From contig MNXU01000065.1 in the NCBI GenBank assembly GCA_001872285.1, positions 1-64,000 of the forward strand: a stretch of 64,000 bases of DNA, in the 5' to 3' direction. The DNA is from Betaproteobacteria bacterium CG2_30_68_42. Its GTDB lineage: Bacteria; Pseudomonadota; Gammaproteobacteria; Burkholderiales; Rhodocyclaceae. This document shows, piece by piece, positions 46,228 through 56,921 of the stretch. The notes beneath the pieces were generated by a model. That model was not told where the DNA came from. It searched no databases and saw only the letters and a program-made list of their open reading frames with translations. The translations under genes and the position numbers were made by a program. Numbering within the stretch: the first letter of the stretch is position 1; each line of letters starts with the position of its first letter.

Positions 46228-48378
46228 TCAGCCCCTGCGCCACGCGTGATAGCGCTCGAGCCAGCGCAGTACCCGCTGCGGGGCGTGCGCGCGCTTCCAC
46301 TCGCCCGCAGCGTACTTGTTCGCTTCCGCGAGGGTCGGGTAGCTGTGGATGGTGGCGAGGATCCGGTTCAGGCCCAGTCCGTGTTTCATCGCCAGCACGA
46401 ATTCGGCGATGAGCTCGCCGGCGTGCTCGCCCACGAGGGTGACGCCGAGGATGCGGTCCTTGCCCGGCACCGTGAGCACCTTGACGAAGCCCTGCGTCAC
46501 GCCGTCGGCGATGGCGCGGTCGAGATCTTCGAGGCCGTAGCGGGTGACCTCGACCGCGATGCCCTGCTCGCGCGCTTCCTGCTCGTTGAGTCCGACCCGC
46601 GCCACCTCCGGGTCGATGAAGGTGGTCGACGGCAGTGCCGCGTAGTCGACCCTGAAGCGCTTGAAGTCCCCGAACAGCGCATTCACGGCCGCATACCATG
46701 CCTGGTGCGCCGCCGCGTGCGTGAACTGGTAGGGGCCGGCGACGTCTCCCGCTGCGTAGATGTTCGGGTAGAGCGTCTCCAGGTATTCGTTGGTCGTCAC
46801 CGTGCGGCTCGCCGGGATGCCCAGCTCTTCCAGTCCGAAGCCCGACAGGCGCGCAGCCCGGCCCACCGCGCACAGCAGTGCATCGAATTCGATGCGGCGC
46901 TCAGCGCCATCGTGCTCCACCACTAGGAACTTGCGCCCATCCTCCCGCTCGCAGCGCACCGCCTTGTGCCCGGCGAGCACATCGACACCGTCGCGCTCGA
47001 GCGAGGCGCGCGCGCACCGCGCGACCTCCTCATCCTCGCGCAGCAGGACGCGCGGCGCCATCTCTACCAGGATGACCCCGGAACCGAGTTGTGCCATTGC
47101 CTGGGCCAGTTCGCAGCCGATCGGCCCGCCGCCCAGCACCACCAGCCGCTCGGGCGGTGCATCGAGCTTCGCGAATGCCTCCCACAGGGTGTCGCTGGTG
47201 AGGACCCCCGCGTCCTCGATGCCGGGCAGCGGGGGCACGAACGGGCGCGCACCTGCCGCGATGACGATCGCGCGGGTCGTGAGGCGCCGCGTGCCGCCTT
47301 CGGCAGCCGTCACCTCCACCGTCCAGGGATCGACGATCCGGGCGTGGCCGTGCACGACCTCCACGCCGAGCCGCCTGTAACGCTCCGCGCTGTCGTGCGG
47401 CGCGACCGTCGCGATGACCTCCTGCACCCGTGCCATCACCTCGCGGAAACGCACGCGAACCGAGGGAATCTCGATGCCGAAGCGACCGGCCTCCCGCAGC
47501 CGGTGCACGAGACGCGCGCAGCGGATCAGCGCCTTGCTCGGAACACAGCCGGTGTTGAGGCAGTCGCCGCCCATCCAGCGCGCTTCGATGAGGGTGACCC
47601 GCGCCTTGACCGCCGCGCCGACGTAGGCCGCGACCAGACCCGCCGCGCCGCCCCCGATCACGACGAGATTGCGCTCGAAGCGCTGCGGCCGCTTCCATCG
47701 TGCATAGACGCGCCGCCGCCGCCGCCAGGCAAGCGCCCGTTTCGCGATCAGGGGAAAGATCCCGAGCAGGGCGAAGGACAGCAGCACGCCCGGCGAGACG
47801 ATGCCGGAGAGGGCGCGCAGCCCGGCGAGCTGCGTGCCCGCATTCACATAGACCAGTGTGCCGGCCAGCATGCCGGCCTGGCTCACCCAGTAGAACGTCG
47901 TCATCGGCATCCGCGTGAGGCCCATCAGCGCATTGATGACGAAGAACGGGAACAGGGGCACGAGGCGCAGGGCGAACAGGTAGCTCGCGCCTTCCCTCTG
48001 GATGCCCGCGTCGATGGTCGCCAGCCGGTCGCCGAAGCGCGCCTGGATCACATCGCGCAGCAGGTAACGGGCGACCAGGAAGGCAGCCGTTGCGCCGATG
48101 CTCGATGCGAAGGAAACGATCAGCGTCCCCCAGCCGAGGCCGAACAGTGCCCCGGCCGCGAGCGTCATCACGGCGGCGCCCGGCAGCGAGAACGCGGTGA
48201 CCGCGACATACAGCGCGAAGAACGCGAAGCCGACCGCAACTGGCGAGGCCGCCCGCCAGACCGAGAAGCGCGCGAGGCCCGCCTTGAGCCCGTCGAGCGT
48301 CAGCGCCTGGTCGAGGCCGAGTGCGAAAAAGGCCGCGACCAGGGCGCCGGCGACGAGGATCAGCAGGAGTCTTTTCAT
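46228..48378 (-). CDS. TVP38/DedA-like membrane domain fused to FAD-dependent disulfide reductase
   Basis: This is a 716-residue two-part protein. Residues 1-215 form a TVP38/SNARE-associated membrane domain (SLPGAAVMTLAAGALFG, LRLVPLFPFFVINALMG). A basic linker (218-233) follows. Residues 236-716 are a class I pyridine nucleotide-disulfide oxidoreductase: FAD motif GGGAAG (242-247), redox Cys273 and Cys278 in GDCLNTGCVPSKA, NAD motif LGGGPIGCELA, the FAD motif YAAGDVAG and a C-terminal dimerisation domain with HSYPTLAE. The reductase half resembles mercuric reductase, but no C-terminal vicinal Cys pair is seen. The substrate is unknown. It is divergent from the PLP enzyme gene. Confidence 0.92.
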   Translation of the reverse strand: MKRLLLILVAGALVAAFFALGLDQALTLDGLKAGLARFSVWRAASPVAVGFAFFALYVAVTAFSLPGAAVMTLAAGALFGLGWGTLIVSFASSIGATAAFLVARYLLRDVIQARFGDRLATIDAGIQREGASYLFALRLVPLFPFFVINALMGLTRMPMTTFYWVSQAGMLAGTLVYVNAGTQLAGLRALSGIVSPGVLLSFALLGIFPLIAKRALAWRRRRRVYARWKRPQRFERNLVVIGGGAAGLVAAYVGAAVKARVTLIEARWMGGDCLNTGCVPSKALIRCARLVHRLREAGRFGIEIPSVRVRFREVMARVQEVIATVAPHDSAERYRRLGVEVVHGHARIVDPWTVEVTAAEGGTRRLTTRAIVIAAGARPFVPPLPGIEDAGVLTSDTLWEAFAKLDAPPERLVVLGGGPIGCELAQAMAQLGSGVILVEMAPRVLLREDEEVARCARASLERDGVDVLAGHKAVRCEREDGRKFLVVEHDGAERRIEFDALLCAVGRAARLSGFGLEELGIPASRTVTTNEYLETLYPNIYAAGDVAGPYQFTHAAAHQAWYAAVNALFGDFKRFRVDYAALPSTTFIDPEVARVGLNEQEAREQGIAVEVTRYGLEDLDRAIADGVTQGFVKVLTVPGKDRILGVTLVGEHAGELIAEFVLAMKHGLGLNRILATIHSYPTLAEANKYAAGEWKRAHAPQRVLRWLERYHAWRRG

Positions 48379-48430
48379 GGTTGGGATGTGCGCGTGCGGC
48401 GATCAGGGACCGGTAATCCTGCATGCCGCA

Positions 48431-48447
48431 GTTGAACCTCTTTCAAC
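48431..48447. promoter_or_regulatory. Small inverted repeat in the 258-nt divergent gap
   Basis: GTTGAA-CCTCT-TTCAAC lies about midway in the gap between the TVP38-reductase fusion and the PLP enzyme gene. It could be an operator half-site pair, but there is no regulator gene nearby and no clear promoter. I see nothing else in this gap that I can support. Confidence 0.25.
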
Positions 48448-48636
48448 GCAGTGAGCGCAGCGATGAATCGACGATGGGTGAATGGGATTCCTCGCGTCAC
48501 TGTGCGTCCTCCGGGTCAAGTGCGGTTTCCATGGCAATCGGTCTTGTGCGGCTTTCAGTCGGGCCGCGGGGCCTCGCCCTTACGCGCGCGAGGGCGCTTC
48601 GCGCTACCATCGCGGCAGTCCGCCTCGGGAGCGCTC

Positions 48637-49800
48637 ATGGAACTCGAAACGCTGGTGATTCACGCCGATCGCAGCGCCGAAGATGACACCGACATCGCGC
48701 CTGCGCTGCACCCGGCATCGACCTTCCGCGCGCGCAGTGCCGGGGAGTTTGCCACGCTGGCGAACGCGGCGCGTCCCGAGCGCTACTACACCCGCTACGG
48801 CAATCCGACCCACGCGCGCTGCGAGCGCCTGCTCGCCCGGCTCGAAGGCTGCGAAGCGGCGCTGTTGTTCGCCTCGGGCATGGGCGCGATCTCGACCGCG
48901 GTGCTCGCGCAGGTCGCAGCCGGCGATCACGTCGTCGCGCAGGCGAGCCACTACATGGGGACCACGCGCCTGCTCACCGATCTGCTTCCGCGCTTCGGCG
49001 TCGGCGTGACCCTGGTGGATCAGGCCGATGCCGCGGCCTTCGCACGGGCCATCGTGCCCGAGACCCGGCTGATCGTCGTCGAGACGCCTTCCAATCCGGT
49101 GCTTCTGCTCACCGACCTCGCGGCGGTCGCGCGGCTGGCGCGGGATCGGGGCATCACGACGCTCGCCGACAACACCTTCGCGAGCCCGGTGAACCAGCGC
49201 CCGCGCGAGTTCGGAATCGATCTGGTGGCGCACAGTGCGACCAAATACCTGGGCGGCCACAGCGACCTCGTGGCAGGGGTCGTGGCGGGCAGCACGGAGG
49301 CGGTCGAGCGCATCTGGAAGACCTCGATCGTGCTCGGCGCGACGGCGAGCCCGTTCGATGCCTGGCTGCTGCTGCGTGGGCTGCGCACGCTGCCGCTGCG
49401 GGTGGAGCGCCAGTCGGCGACCGCGCTGGAACTGGCGCGCTTCCTCGAAGGCCATCCCGCCGTGTCCCGCGTGCATTACCCCGGACTCGAGAGCCACCTC
49501 CAACACGACCTCGCGCGCCGCCAGATGAAGGCGTTCGGCGGTGTGCTGAGCTTCGAGGTCGCGGGCGGCTACGCCGCCGCACAACGGCTGGTCGGCTCGC
49601 TCGAGCTCGCGGCGAACGCAGTCAGTCTCGGTGCGGTGGAGACGCTCGCCGTGCATGCCGCATCGGTCTGGGAAGGCTCGCTCGGCCCGGAGGAAATCGC
49701 GCAGGCCGGGATCTCGCCCGCGCTGGTGCGCCTCGCGGTCGGGCTGGAATCGGCGCAGGACCTGAAGGCCGACCTCGCCCGCGCGCTCGCCGCCGTGTGA
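48637..49800 (+). CDS. Cys/Met metabolism PLP-dependent enzyme (trans-sulfuration family)
   Basis: This 387-residue fold-type I PLP enzyme of the cystathionine gamma-synthase / O-acetylhomoserine sulfhydrylase group has YYTRYGNPTHARCERLLARL, SGMGAIST, ETPSNP, and the PLP Lys203 in HSATKYLGGHSD. VETLAVHAASVWEGS near the C-terminus is typical. The sequence does not settle whether it is a synthase, lyase or sulfhydrylase. The ATG at 48637 gives the normal MELETLVIHA start. It stands alone, divergent from the TVP38 fusion and convergent with chpA, whose stop is 11 nt away. Confidence 0.9.
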   Translation: MELETLVIHADRSAEDDTDIAPALHPASTFRARSAGEFATLANAARPERYYTRYGNPTHARCERLLARLEGCEAALLFASGMGAISTAVLAQVAAGDHVVAQASHYMGTTRLLTDLLPRFGVGVTLVDQADAAAFARAIVPETRLIVVETPSNPVLLLTDLAAVARLARDRGITTLADNTFASPVNQRPREFGIDLVAHSATKYLGGHSDLVAGVVAGSTEAVERIWKTSIVLGATASPFDAWLLLRGLRTLPLRVERQSATALELARFLEGHPAVSRVHYPGLESHLQHDLARRQMKAFGGVLSFEVAGGYAAAQRLVGSLELAANAVSLGAVETLAVHAASVWEGSLGPEEIAQAGISPALVRLAVGLESAQDLKADLARALAAV

Positions 49801-49811
49801 GCCGGCGCGCG

Positions 49812-52800
49812 TCAGGCAGCGGCGGACGCTGCCCGTGTCTGGCATGCGACCAGCTCGAGCAGCTTTTCTTCCTGGTAAGGCTTGCCGAGGAAGTATTCGA
49901 CACCGATCTCGCGTGCCAGCTCGCGGTGCTTGTCGGCGGTGCGCGAGGTCACGAAGATGATCGGAACCCGCCGCAGGCGGTGGCTCGCGCGCATGTTGCG
50001 GGCAAGCGCGAAACCATCCATGCGCGGCATCTCGATGTCCGCCAGGATGACATCGGGAACCTCCGTGGCCATCTGGTCCAGAGCGTCGACGCCGTCCCGG
50101 GCGGTGAGCACCCGGTAGCCCTCGCGCTCGAGCAGGCGCCCGGTGATCTTGCGGACGGTGAGCGAATCATCGACCACCATCACGCTCGGGCGCATGTCGG
50201 CTGAGGCGGCCGGCCGGCGCTGCGCGTCCGCGTCGAGCGGCACGTCTGCGGCGCGCCCGACGAGGGCAACCGGATTGAGGATCAGCGCGATTTCACCGTC
50301 GCCGAGTACCGTGGCGCCGGTGATCCCGAGGATGCGCGCGAGCTGGGGCGCGGTCTTCTTGACCACGATTTCCTGGTTGCCGCGCAGGCTATCCACCTCC
50401 ACGGCGATGCGCTGTGTGCCGGCGCGGGCGAGCAGCAGGCAGTGATAGGTCCGTTCGGGTACGGGCGCGGCGGGATCGCCCAGCAGGCACGGAAGATAGT
50501 GGTACGGATAGCGGTTGTCCAGCCACTCCACGCTGCCCTGTTCGCGTACCGATGCGAGCGCGCCGGCCTTGATCTCCATCACCTGCTCGATCATCGCCGA
50601 GGGGATCGCATAGGTGCGCTCCGCGGCGCGCACGAGCAGGGACTGCATCACGGCGAGCGTCATCGGCAGGTGGATGCGGAAGCGGGTTCCCGCTCCCGGC
50701 TCGGAGGAAACCTCGATGCGTCCGCCCAGCGACTGCACGGCGTCGCGAACGACGTCCATTCCGACGCCCCGACCGGAGATCGCCGAGACCTCGGTCGCGG
50801 TGCTGAAGCCGGGCCGGAAGATGAGTTGCGCCAGCGCATCGCGTCCGGCCGGTGCTCCCGCCGGCAGCAGGCCGGCCTCGATGGCGCGCGCGCGGATGCG
50901 CTCGTAGTCGAGCCCGCCGCCGTCATCGGCCAGCTCGATCGCGAGTTCGCTGCCGGCCTGGCCGACCGTCAGCTCGATTTCGCCGATCGCAGGCTTGGCG
51001 CCCGAGCGCCGCCGCGCGGTGTCCTCGATGCCGTGACTGACGGCATTGCGCAGGAGATGTTCGAACGAGCCGACCATGCGGTCGAGCACGCCGCGGTCGA
51101 GCTCGACCTGGCCACCGCGAATGGCGAGGCTGGCCGGTTTGCCCAGCTCCTTCGCCGTTTGCCGCACGATGCGGTGGAGCCGGTCGGCGATCGAGGCGAA
51201 CGGCACCATCCGCACGCTCATCAGACCCTGCTGCATGTCGCGGTTCAGGCGGCCCTGCACGTTCAGCGTGCTCTCTGCCGCGTCGAGGTGGCGCAGCAGG
51301 CTCTGCTGAACGGTGGCGACGTCGTTGACGCTCTCTGCGATCATGCGCGTGAGTTCCTGCGCCCGGGTGTAGCGGTCCAGCTCGAGCGGATCGAATTCCT
51401 CTCCGCGCGCCTCGGTGTCATGGAGCTGCGCCTGCGTCGTCGACTCGGTCTGGATCTCGAGCTCGCGCAACTGGCCGCGCAGCCGGATGACGTTGTCGGT
51501 CAGGTCGCGAAGCGAGGAACGCAACTGGCGCATCTCGGCCTCGATGCGCAGGCGGGAAATGCTGATCTCGCCGGCATCATTGACGAAACGGTCGACCAGC
51601 TCCGCGCGCACCCGCAACAACTGGGCGCCTTCCGTCTCGGCCATCGCCGCAACCGGCTGGGCCTCCGGCACCGCCTCGGACTCGGGCACGGCGGCGGGCT
51701 CGGGTCCCGCGCGCAGGCGCTCGATGAGCGCAGCGCAGCGGTCCAGCGAAGCGTAGAGCTCGTCGATGAACTCCGCTGCCGGCGCCTCGCGCGCCGAGGC
51801 GAAACGCGCCTCGATCGCATGCACGACCTCGCCCAGCCCCATCGCGCCGGCCATACGGGCGCTTCCTTTGAATGTGTGCAGCAGGCGCTTGAGGGAATCG
51901 CGTGGCGCCGAGCCGGCGCCCGGCTCGCTCCATGCGCGCAACTGTGCGTTGATCTCGCGCATGAGATCGTCCGCTTCCTCGAGGAAGACCGGCAGCAGCA
52001 AGGGATCGACATCGTCTGCCAGCCGCAGCTTGCGGCGATCGCTCTCTGCGGCCGACTCGGCGGCCGGCGGGGCTTCCGGCGCCGCCGCGACGAATACTTC
52101 CGGCACCGCGACGGGTTCGTCCGCCGCCGCCGAGGCAACGGCCGGAGCCGCAGGCTCTTCGCCCGCGGCTTCCTCGACCTCCATCTCCGCTTCCTCGCGC
52201 AGCTCCCCGAACGCTTCGAGCGCGGCCGGCACGGCTGCACCGAGGCGTTCGATCAGGGCCGCGGCCGCGTCCGGCTCCCGTTCTTCGGCGACCGCGGCAA
52301 CCATGGCTTCGATGGCGGCGGCCGCTTCGTTGAGCACCTCCGAGACTCCGGCGCCGGCGGGCGCCGCGGCCTCCGCGAGCCGGGCCATCGCATGTTCGAG
52401 TGCCCGGGCAAGATCGTGGACGACTCCCAGCCCCACGGTCGCCGAGACCCCGGCCAGGGTGTGCGCGGCGCGTATCGTCTGGCCGGCCGGCAGGACCGAT
52501 GGATTCAGGTGCAGGCGGGCGAGTTCGCGGCGCAATGTACCGGCGTGGCCGCGCGCCTCGCCCAGATACATTTCATAGATCTTGCGCGAGAGCACGGCGG
52601 CTCCGATGCGCACCTGCTCTTCGGCCCAGGCGGGTGCGGTTCCGGGGGCTGCTTCTTCCTCGCCGAGTTCTTCCTCGTCGAGCGACTCGATCTCGATCGC
52701 TTCGGGAACCTCGGAGGCAGGCGCGGGGCTCGCCGCGTCGGTCTCCGACTTGAGTGCCTCGGCAGCGCGGAGGAGCTCGCCCGCATCCCGCTCGGCGCCA

Positions 52801-55118
52801 CCGCCTGCCGCGAGCTGCTCCACCCAGGCCGCGAGCAGGCCGCGGGCATCCGCGATCAGCGCGTGGAGCGCATCGCTCGCATCCTGTTCGAGCTGAAGCC
52901 AGCGGTTCATCACCTGCTCGACCGACCAGGCAGCGTCTCCCAGCCCCCTCAGCCCGACCATGCGGCCGCTGCCCTTGAGGGTATGGAAACCGCGCCGGAT
53001 CGTCGAGAGCACTTCCTGGTCGTGTGGCTCGGCGCGCGAGCGTTCGAGCCCGGCCGCGATCGCGGCGAGCACCTCGCGCGCCTCCTCGATGAAGATCGCG
53101 AGCAATTCGGCGTCGATCGCCTCCTGCGTTGCGGGCGCCGGCGCGGCCTTCTCGACGACCGGCGCGATTTCCTGCGCGGCCTCGCTGACGCGCGCCGCCG
53201 CTTCCGCGGAAGGCGCAGCCGCGAGTTCGGCGAGCACCTGGCCGGCTCTGGATTCGAGCCCGACATCGCCGACCAGGCTCGCGCTCTCGCGCATCGTCTC
53301 CAGATTCGACTTGAGCTCCGCGCGCAGGCGTTCGTCGTCCGGACGCGCGCGCAGCGCCTCGATGAGCGCATGGGTCTCGTCCTTGCTTCTCTCCAGTTCG
53401 TGCTCGACGCTGCCGGCGGGTTCCGGCGCGGCGGCTGCCGGTTTCCTGCGTTCCGGGTGGAGAAACTCGTCGAGATCGGCCGCGCCGTGCTGAAGGCGAT
53501 CGACGAAAAAGCCCAGAGCCGAGAGTTTGTAAGCGACATCATCGAAACGGCTCGTGTCCGCCGGCTCCCCGGCCCCGCTCTCGAACGCGGCGATGCGGGC
53601 CTCGCACTCACGCAGCAGCGCGATCGCCGGGTCCTGGCCCAGCATCGCGAGCGCCCCCTCGATCTCCCGGAAGGGGCGCGCAAGCGCGCCGAGCTCCGGA
53701 GCGCGGCCAGGATCGCGGAAATAACCGTCGAGCGTCTGTTCGATGATCGCGAGGCTGTTCAGGATTTCGCGTGCCACCTGGCCCATCAGCAGCCTTTCCT
53801 GGGCGCGCCGCGACATCTCTCCGAGCAGCGGCTGATCGAGGCGCGCAAGCGCCTGGCCGCGCTCGACGCATCCGAGCCGCTCGGACATCAGTGCAGCCTG
53901 CCTGGAGAGCTGTGGGTCGGGTTCGGCATCCTCCTCCGCGGCGGTCTCGATCAAGAGGAGCGCGGTGGCGACCTCCATGGCGACGGCTTCGTTGTGCTGG
54001 AGCGGATCCTTGCGCAGCCACTGGGCGATTTCCAGCGTTGCGGCGCACAGCCGCTCCAGCTCGGCGATTTCCAACCCGTGGCTGCGCTCGGCAATGAGCC
54101 GGCAGGCCTCGGCGAACTGCGGCAGCCCGACCGCAACGCCCGCGCAAAACCGGTTCCACGCGTCCTTGGCGGCATGCACGGGTTCACGCAGGCCGCGCAA
54201 TGCCGCGCGCAGCGGTGCAGCCGCGCCGCCGGCCGGGGAAGCCGGGATCAGGGCATCGAGGTGAAACGCTGAATGGAGTGCGCGAAGCCGGTCGGTGACG
54301 GGCTCGGTGATGGCGACGTAATACAGGACATCGCGCACCAGCCGCTCCGCGACCACCGGCGAGCCCATCGAGACACGGCGCAACTGCGTTCCGACTCGTC
54401 CCCACAAGCGCTTCAAGGCAAGGCTGGGTGGCAGCCCGCCCGCCGCGAGCGCATCGACCACCCCGAGCGAAGCAGACCAGAACGCCCGCGCCGTCGCGGT
54501 ATCCGCCAGCGCTTCGGGCGTAGCGAGCGCTTCGCCCATCTCGGCCAACCCGCGACCCTGCGCGGCTCCGCGCAGCCAGGCCAGCAAGCCGTGCTCGAAG
54601 CGGCTGCGCGCCGTCCTCAGACGGGAGAATCGTTCCTCCCGCGACAGGGAGGTTCCCGCTGCGAGGGCGCGCGGTGCAAGGCCCAGATCCGGATAGAACA
54701 GCTCGCCCGGACTCACGCCGGAAAGGCCGCGTTCGGCGAGCAGTTTCTCGTAGAGCGGCCAGAGCTTGAGCGGCTGATCGGGCGCACCGGCCGCGAGCTC
54801 CTCGAGGTAGCGGCGCAGCGCCGCGATCGCGTTCTGCACGAGATCGAGCGTGGTCAGTGAAATCGACACGTTCCCTTTGTGCAGCTCGGCGAGCAGCGCC
54901 TCGATCGACTCGCTGAAGCGGGCCAGCCCTTCGAGCCCGACCATCCCCAGCGCGCCGACCGCCTGGTGGATGTGGGTCTGTGCACAGCGCAGATGCGAGG
55001 TTTCGTCCGGGGCATCGACGTAATGCGCGAACTCCTCGGCCGCCTGCGCAGCCGCGCGGTCGATCTCGCCCTTGACCCAAATGAGCGGCCCGAGATCGGG
55101 CTGGAGCGCATCGTTCAT
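49812..55118 (-). CDS. chpA: Hybrid chemotaxis histidine kinase ChpA/PilL
   Basis: This 1768-residue CheA-type kinase belongs to the twitching-motility Chp system. The N-terminal part (to about 600) is FimL-like with degenerate Hpt segments. True Hpt domains carry His712 (FHTLKGSGRM) and His1081 (LHTFKGSARM); a third histidine-bearing segment has His886 (AHTLAGVSAT). A dimerisation helix, an HATPase domain (LLRNAVSHGIED, about 1350), a CheW-like domain and a C-terminal receiver with phosphoacceptor Asp1694 (LADIEMPRMDG) follow. It is last in the pilG-H-I-J-chpA operon, 60 nt after pilJ. The multiple Hpt sites imply branched phosphotransfer to PilG and PilH. Confidence 0.95.
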   Translation of the reverse strand: MNDALQPDLGPLIWVKGEIDRAAAQAAEEFAHYVDAPDETSHLRCAQTHIHQAVGALGMVGLEGLARFSESIEALLAELHKGNVSISLTTLDLVQNAIAALRRYLEELAAGAPDQPLKLWPLYEKLLAERGLSGVSPGELFYPDLGLAPRALAAGTSLSREERFSRLRTARSRFEHGLLAWLRGAAQGRGLAEMGEALATPEALADTATARAFWSASLGVVDALAAGGLPPSLALKRLWGRVGTQLRRVSMGSPVVAERLVRDVLYYVAITEPVTDRLRALHSAFHLDALIPASPAGGAAAPLRAALRGLREPVHAAKDAWNRFCAGVAVGLPQFAEACRLIAERSHGLEIAELERLCAATLEIAQWLRKDPLQHNEAVAMEVATALLLIETAAEEDAEPDPQLSRQAALMSERLGCVERGQALARLDQPLLGEMSRRAQERLLMGQVAREILNSLAIIEQTLDGYFRDPGRAPELGALARPFREIEGALAMLGQDPAIALLRECEARIAAFESGAGEPADTSRFDDVAYKLSALGFFVDRLQHGAADLDEFLHPERRKPAAAAPEPAGSVEHELERSKDETHALIEALRARPDDERLRAELKSNLETMRESASLVGDVGLESRAGQVLAELAAAPSAEAAARVSEAAQEIAPVVEKAAPAPATQEAIDAELLAIFIEEAREVLAAIAAGLERSRAEPHDQEVLSTIRRGFHTLKGSGRMVGLRGLGDAAWSVEQVMNRWLQLEQDASDALHALIADARGLLAAWVEQLAAGGGAERDAGELLRAAEALKSETDAASPAPASEVPEAIEIESLDEEELGEEEAAPGTAPAWAEEQVRIGAAVLSRKIYEMYLGEARGHAGTLRRELARLHLNPSVLPAGQTIRAAHTLAGVSATVGLGVVHDLARALEHAMARLAEAAAPAGAGVSEVLNEAAAAIEAMVAAVAEEREPDAAAALIERLGAAVPAALEAFGELREEAEMEVEEAAGEEPAAPAVASAAADEPVAVPEVFVAAAPEAPPAAESAAESDRRKLRLADDVDPLLLPVFLEEADDLMREINAQLRAWSEPGAGSAPRDSLKRLLHTFKGSARMAGAMGLGEVVHAIEARFASAREAPAAEFIDELYASLDRCAALIERLRAGPEPAAVPESEAVPEAQPVAAMAETEGAQLLRVRAELVDRFVNDAGEISISRLRIEAEMRQLRSSLRDLTDNVIRLRGQLRELEIQTESTTQAQLHDTEARGEEFDPLELDRYTRAQELTRMIAESVNDVATVQQSLLRHLDAAESTLNVQGRLNRDMQQGLMSVRMVPFASIADRLHRIVRQTAKELGKPASLAIRGGQVELDRGVLDRMVGSFEHLLRNAVSHGIEDTARRRSGAKPAIGEIELTVGQAGSELAIELADDGGGLDYERIRARAIEAGLLPAGAPAGRDALAQLIFRPGFSTATEVSAISGRGVGMDVVRDAVQSLGGRIEVSSEPGAGTRFRIHLPMTLAVMQSLLVRAAERTYAIPSAMIEQVMEIKAGALASVREQGSVEWLDNRYPYHYLPCLLGDPAAPVPERTYHCLLLARAGTQRIAVEVDSLRGNQEIVVKKTAPQLARILGITGATVLGDGEIALILNPVALVGRAADVPLDADAQRRPAASADMRPSVMVVDDSLTVRKITGRLLEREGYRVLTARDGVDALDQMATEVPDVILADIEMPRMDGFALARNMRASHRLRRVPIIFVTSRTADKHRELAREIGVEYFLGKPYQEEKLLELVACQTRAASAAA

Positions 55119-55178
55119 CGCGTTCCCCGCGTCACGGATTGGGTGCGCGGTTCGGGCCCTGCGGTCCCATCACGGCGC

Positions 55179-56897
55179 TCATACCTTGAATCCGGACACC
55201 GAGCCCTTGAGCTCGACCGCGAGGGCCGCGAGCTGGGCGATCGACTCGCCGACCTGCTGCGTGCCGACGGTGGTCTGGTGCGTGATGTCGCGGATGCTGT
55301 TCATCGTCTCGGCCACGCGCGTCGCATTCACGGTCTCGCGCTCGGTGCGGGTCGAAATGTCCGCGATCAGGCGGGCGAGGTTGCCCGTCACTTCCGAGAT
55401 CTCGGCGAGCGCCTGGCCGGCGGCATCCGAACGCTTGGCACCCTCGACCACGCCGCGCGTGCTGCGCTCCATCGCCGAGGTCGTGTCCTGGGTATCGGTC
55501 TGGATCGTGCGGACGATCGCGGCAATCTGCTTGGTCGCCTCGGCGGAGCGCTCGGCCAGCCGCTGCACTTCCTCCGCGACCACGGTGAATCCGCGCCCGG
55601 CCTCGCCTGCGGAGGCAGCCTGGATCGCGGCGTTCAAGGCCAGCACGTTGGTCTGCTCGGTAATGTCGGAAATCAGCTCCACGATCTCGCCGATTTCCTG
55701 CGAGGACTCGCCCAGCCGCTTGATCCGTTTCGAGGTTTCCTGGATCTGCTCGCGGATCTCGTTCATGCTGCCGATCGAGTCCTGCACCGCGCCGGCGCCC
55801 TTGCGCGCGGCGTCGAGCGAGTCCCGCGCAACCTGGGCCGAGGCCGACGCGCTGCCGGAAACCTCGCGCATCGAGCGGGCCGTCGCCAGCATGGCCTGGG
55901 AAGCGTCGTCGATTTCATGCGACTGTCGTTCGGCAGCCGCAAGCAACTCGGCCGAGGTCTGCTGAGTGGACGCGGCCGCGCCGGTCACCCGTTCGGAGGC
56001 ATCGTTGATTCGCCTGACCAGCACCGAGAGCTCCTCGATCGTGTAATTGATCGAGTCCGCGATCGCTCCCGTGACGTCCTCGGTCACCGTCGCGCGAACG
56101 GTCAGGTCGCCGTCGGCGAGATCTCCCATCTCGTTCATCAGCCGCAGAATGGCCTGCTGCGCCGCTTCCCGCCCCCCCTCCGCCTTCTCGCGCAGGCGCT
56201 GCGCTTCCAGGCGCCCCGCCTGCGCCTCGACGGCGTAGGCCCGGACGAGCAGCACCAGGGCGATCAGCGCAGCCAGCACGACGAGCGCGATCGTGACCTT
56301 CTGCGGCGTGCGCGCGGTCACGAAACCGGCATACTGGCCGAACAGTGTTCCGCTTCCTTCGAGCAGCGCCGCCGTGTCGGCCCCGATCGGCCCCAGATCC
56401 GCCGCTGCGGGCACGCTGCCCTGCTTCTGTCGCGCGATCAGCGCCGCAACCTCGCGGTCGAGCTTTTGCCACTGCGCGGAGAGGGCCGCGAGTTCCGGCT
56501 GGATCTCCTCGGGGCTCGGTGCCAGCGTGGCCCCAGCGATCTCGCCGCCCCGCGCGAGCTTCTCGAACAGGCCGGGGAGCGCCTCGCCGGCGCTGCGCAT
56601 GTTGTCGAGCGCCTGTGCCTCGGCGCGTTCGGCACGGCCGGCATACATCCCGACCCGCTGGGAAAGGTTGGCGAGCTGGCCCGCAGCCGACACCCACGCC
56701 GCGCCCCGTGCGGCGACGCGAAGCTCGCTCCACAGCAGCGCACCGGCCATCAGTACGGCGATCATGAATGCGACTGCCGAAAACCGCAGCCGTGCGGAGG
56801 ACGACGTCCAGACGGTTTCGCGAACCTCTGCCGCCGGCTGGGCGCCGCCGGCGCTCTTGCCGGAGATCGCTCCCATTTCGAGTTCATTCGATGCCAT
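55179..56897 (-). CDS. pilJ: Type IV pilus methyl-accepting chemotaxis protein PilJ
   Basis: This 572-residue chemoreceptor has membrane helices at about 38-56 and 201-218 flanking a periplasmic domain with the PilJ-type [20 protein letters not shown] helix. A HAMP-like region ([19 protein letters not shown]) and a signalling domain with the tip [20 protein letters not shown] follow. In Pseudomonas PilJ senses pilin-related or surface cues and controls ChpA. It is encoded between the CheW-like pilI and chpA. The 60-nt gap to chpA shows nothing notable. Confidence 0.95.
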   Translation of the reverse strand: MASNELEMGAISGKSAGGAQPAAEVRETVWTSSSARLRFSAVAFMIAVLMAGALLWSELRVAARGAAWVSAAGQLANLSQRVGMYAGRAERAEAQALDNMRSAGEALPGLFEKLARGGEIAGATLAPSPEEIQPELAALSAQWQKLDREVAALIARQKQGSVPAAADLGPIGADTAALLEGSGTLFGQYAGFVTARTPQKVTIALVVLAALIALVLLVRAYAVEAQAGRLEAQRLREKAEGGREAAQQAILRLMNEMGDLADGDLTVRATVTEDVTGAIADSINYTIEELSVLVRRINDASERVTGAAASTQQTSAELLAAAERQSHEIDDASQAMLATARSMREVSGSASASAQVARDSLDAARKGAGAVQDSIGSMNEIREQIQETSKRIKRLGESSQEIGEIVELISDITEQTNVLALNAAIQAASAGEAGRGFTVVAEEVQRLAERSAEATKQIAAIVRTIQTDTQDTTSAMERSTRGVVEGAKRSDAAGQALAEISEVTGNLARLIADISTRTERETVNATRVAETMNSIRDITHQTTVGTQQVGESIAQLAALAVELKGSVSGFKV

Positions 56898-56921
56898 GGT
56901 GTTCGTCTCTCCGAATGCGTG

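Noticed and set aside
48379-48636. SAM riboswitch upstream of the PLP sulfur-amino-acid enzyme
   Set aside because: I could not find the conserved core of any SAM riboswitch class; only a small GTTGAA/TTCAAC dyad is present.
50442-54272. Plus-strand frame of 1276 codons opposite chpA
   Set aside because: Shadow of the chpA reading frame; the composition is typical of antisense high-GC sequence and it lacks domains.
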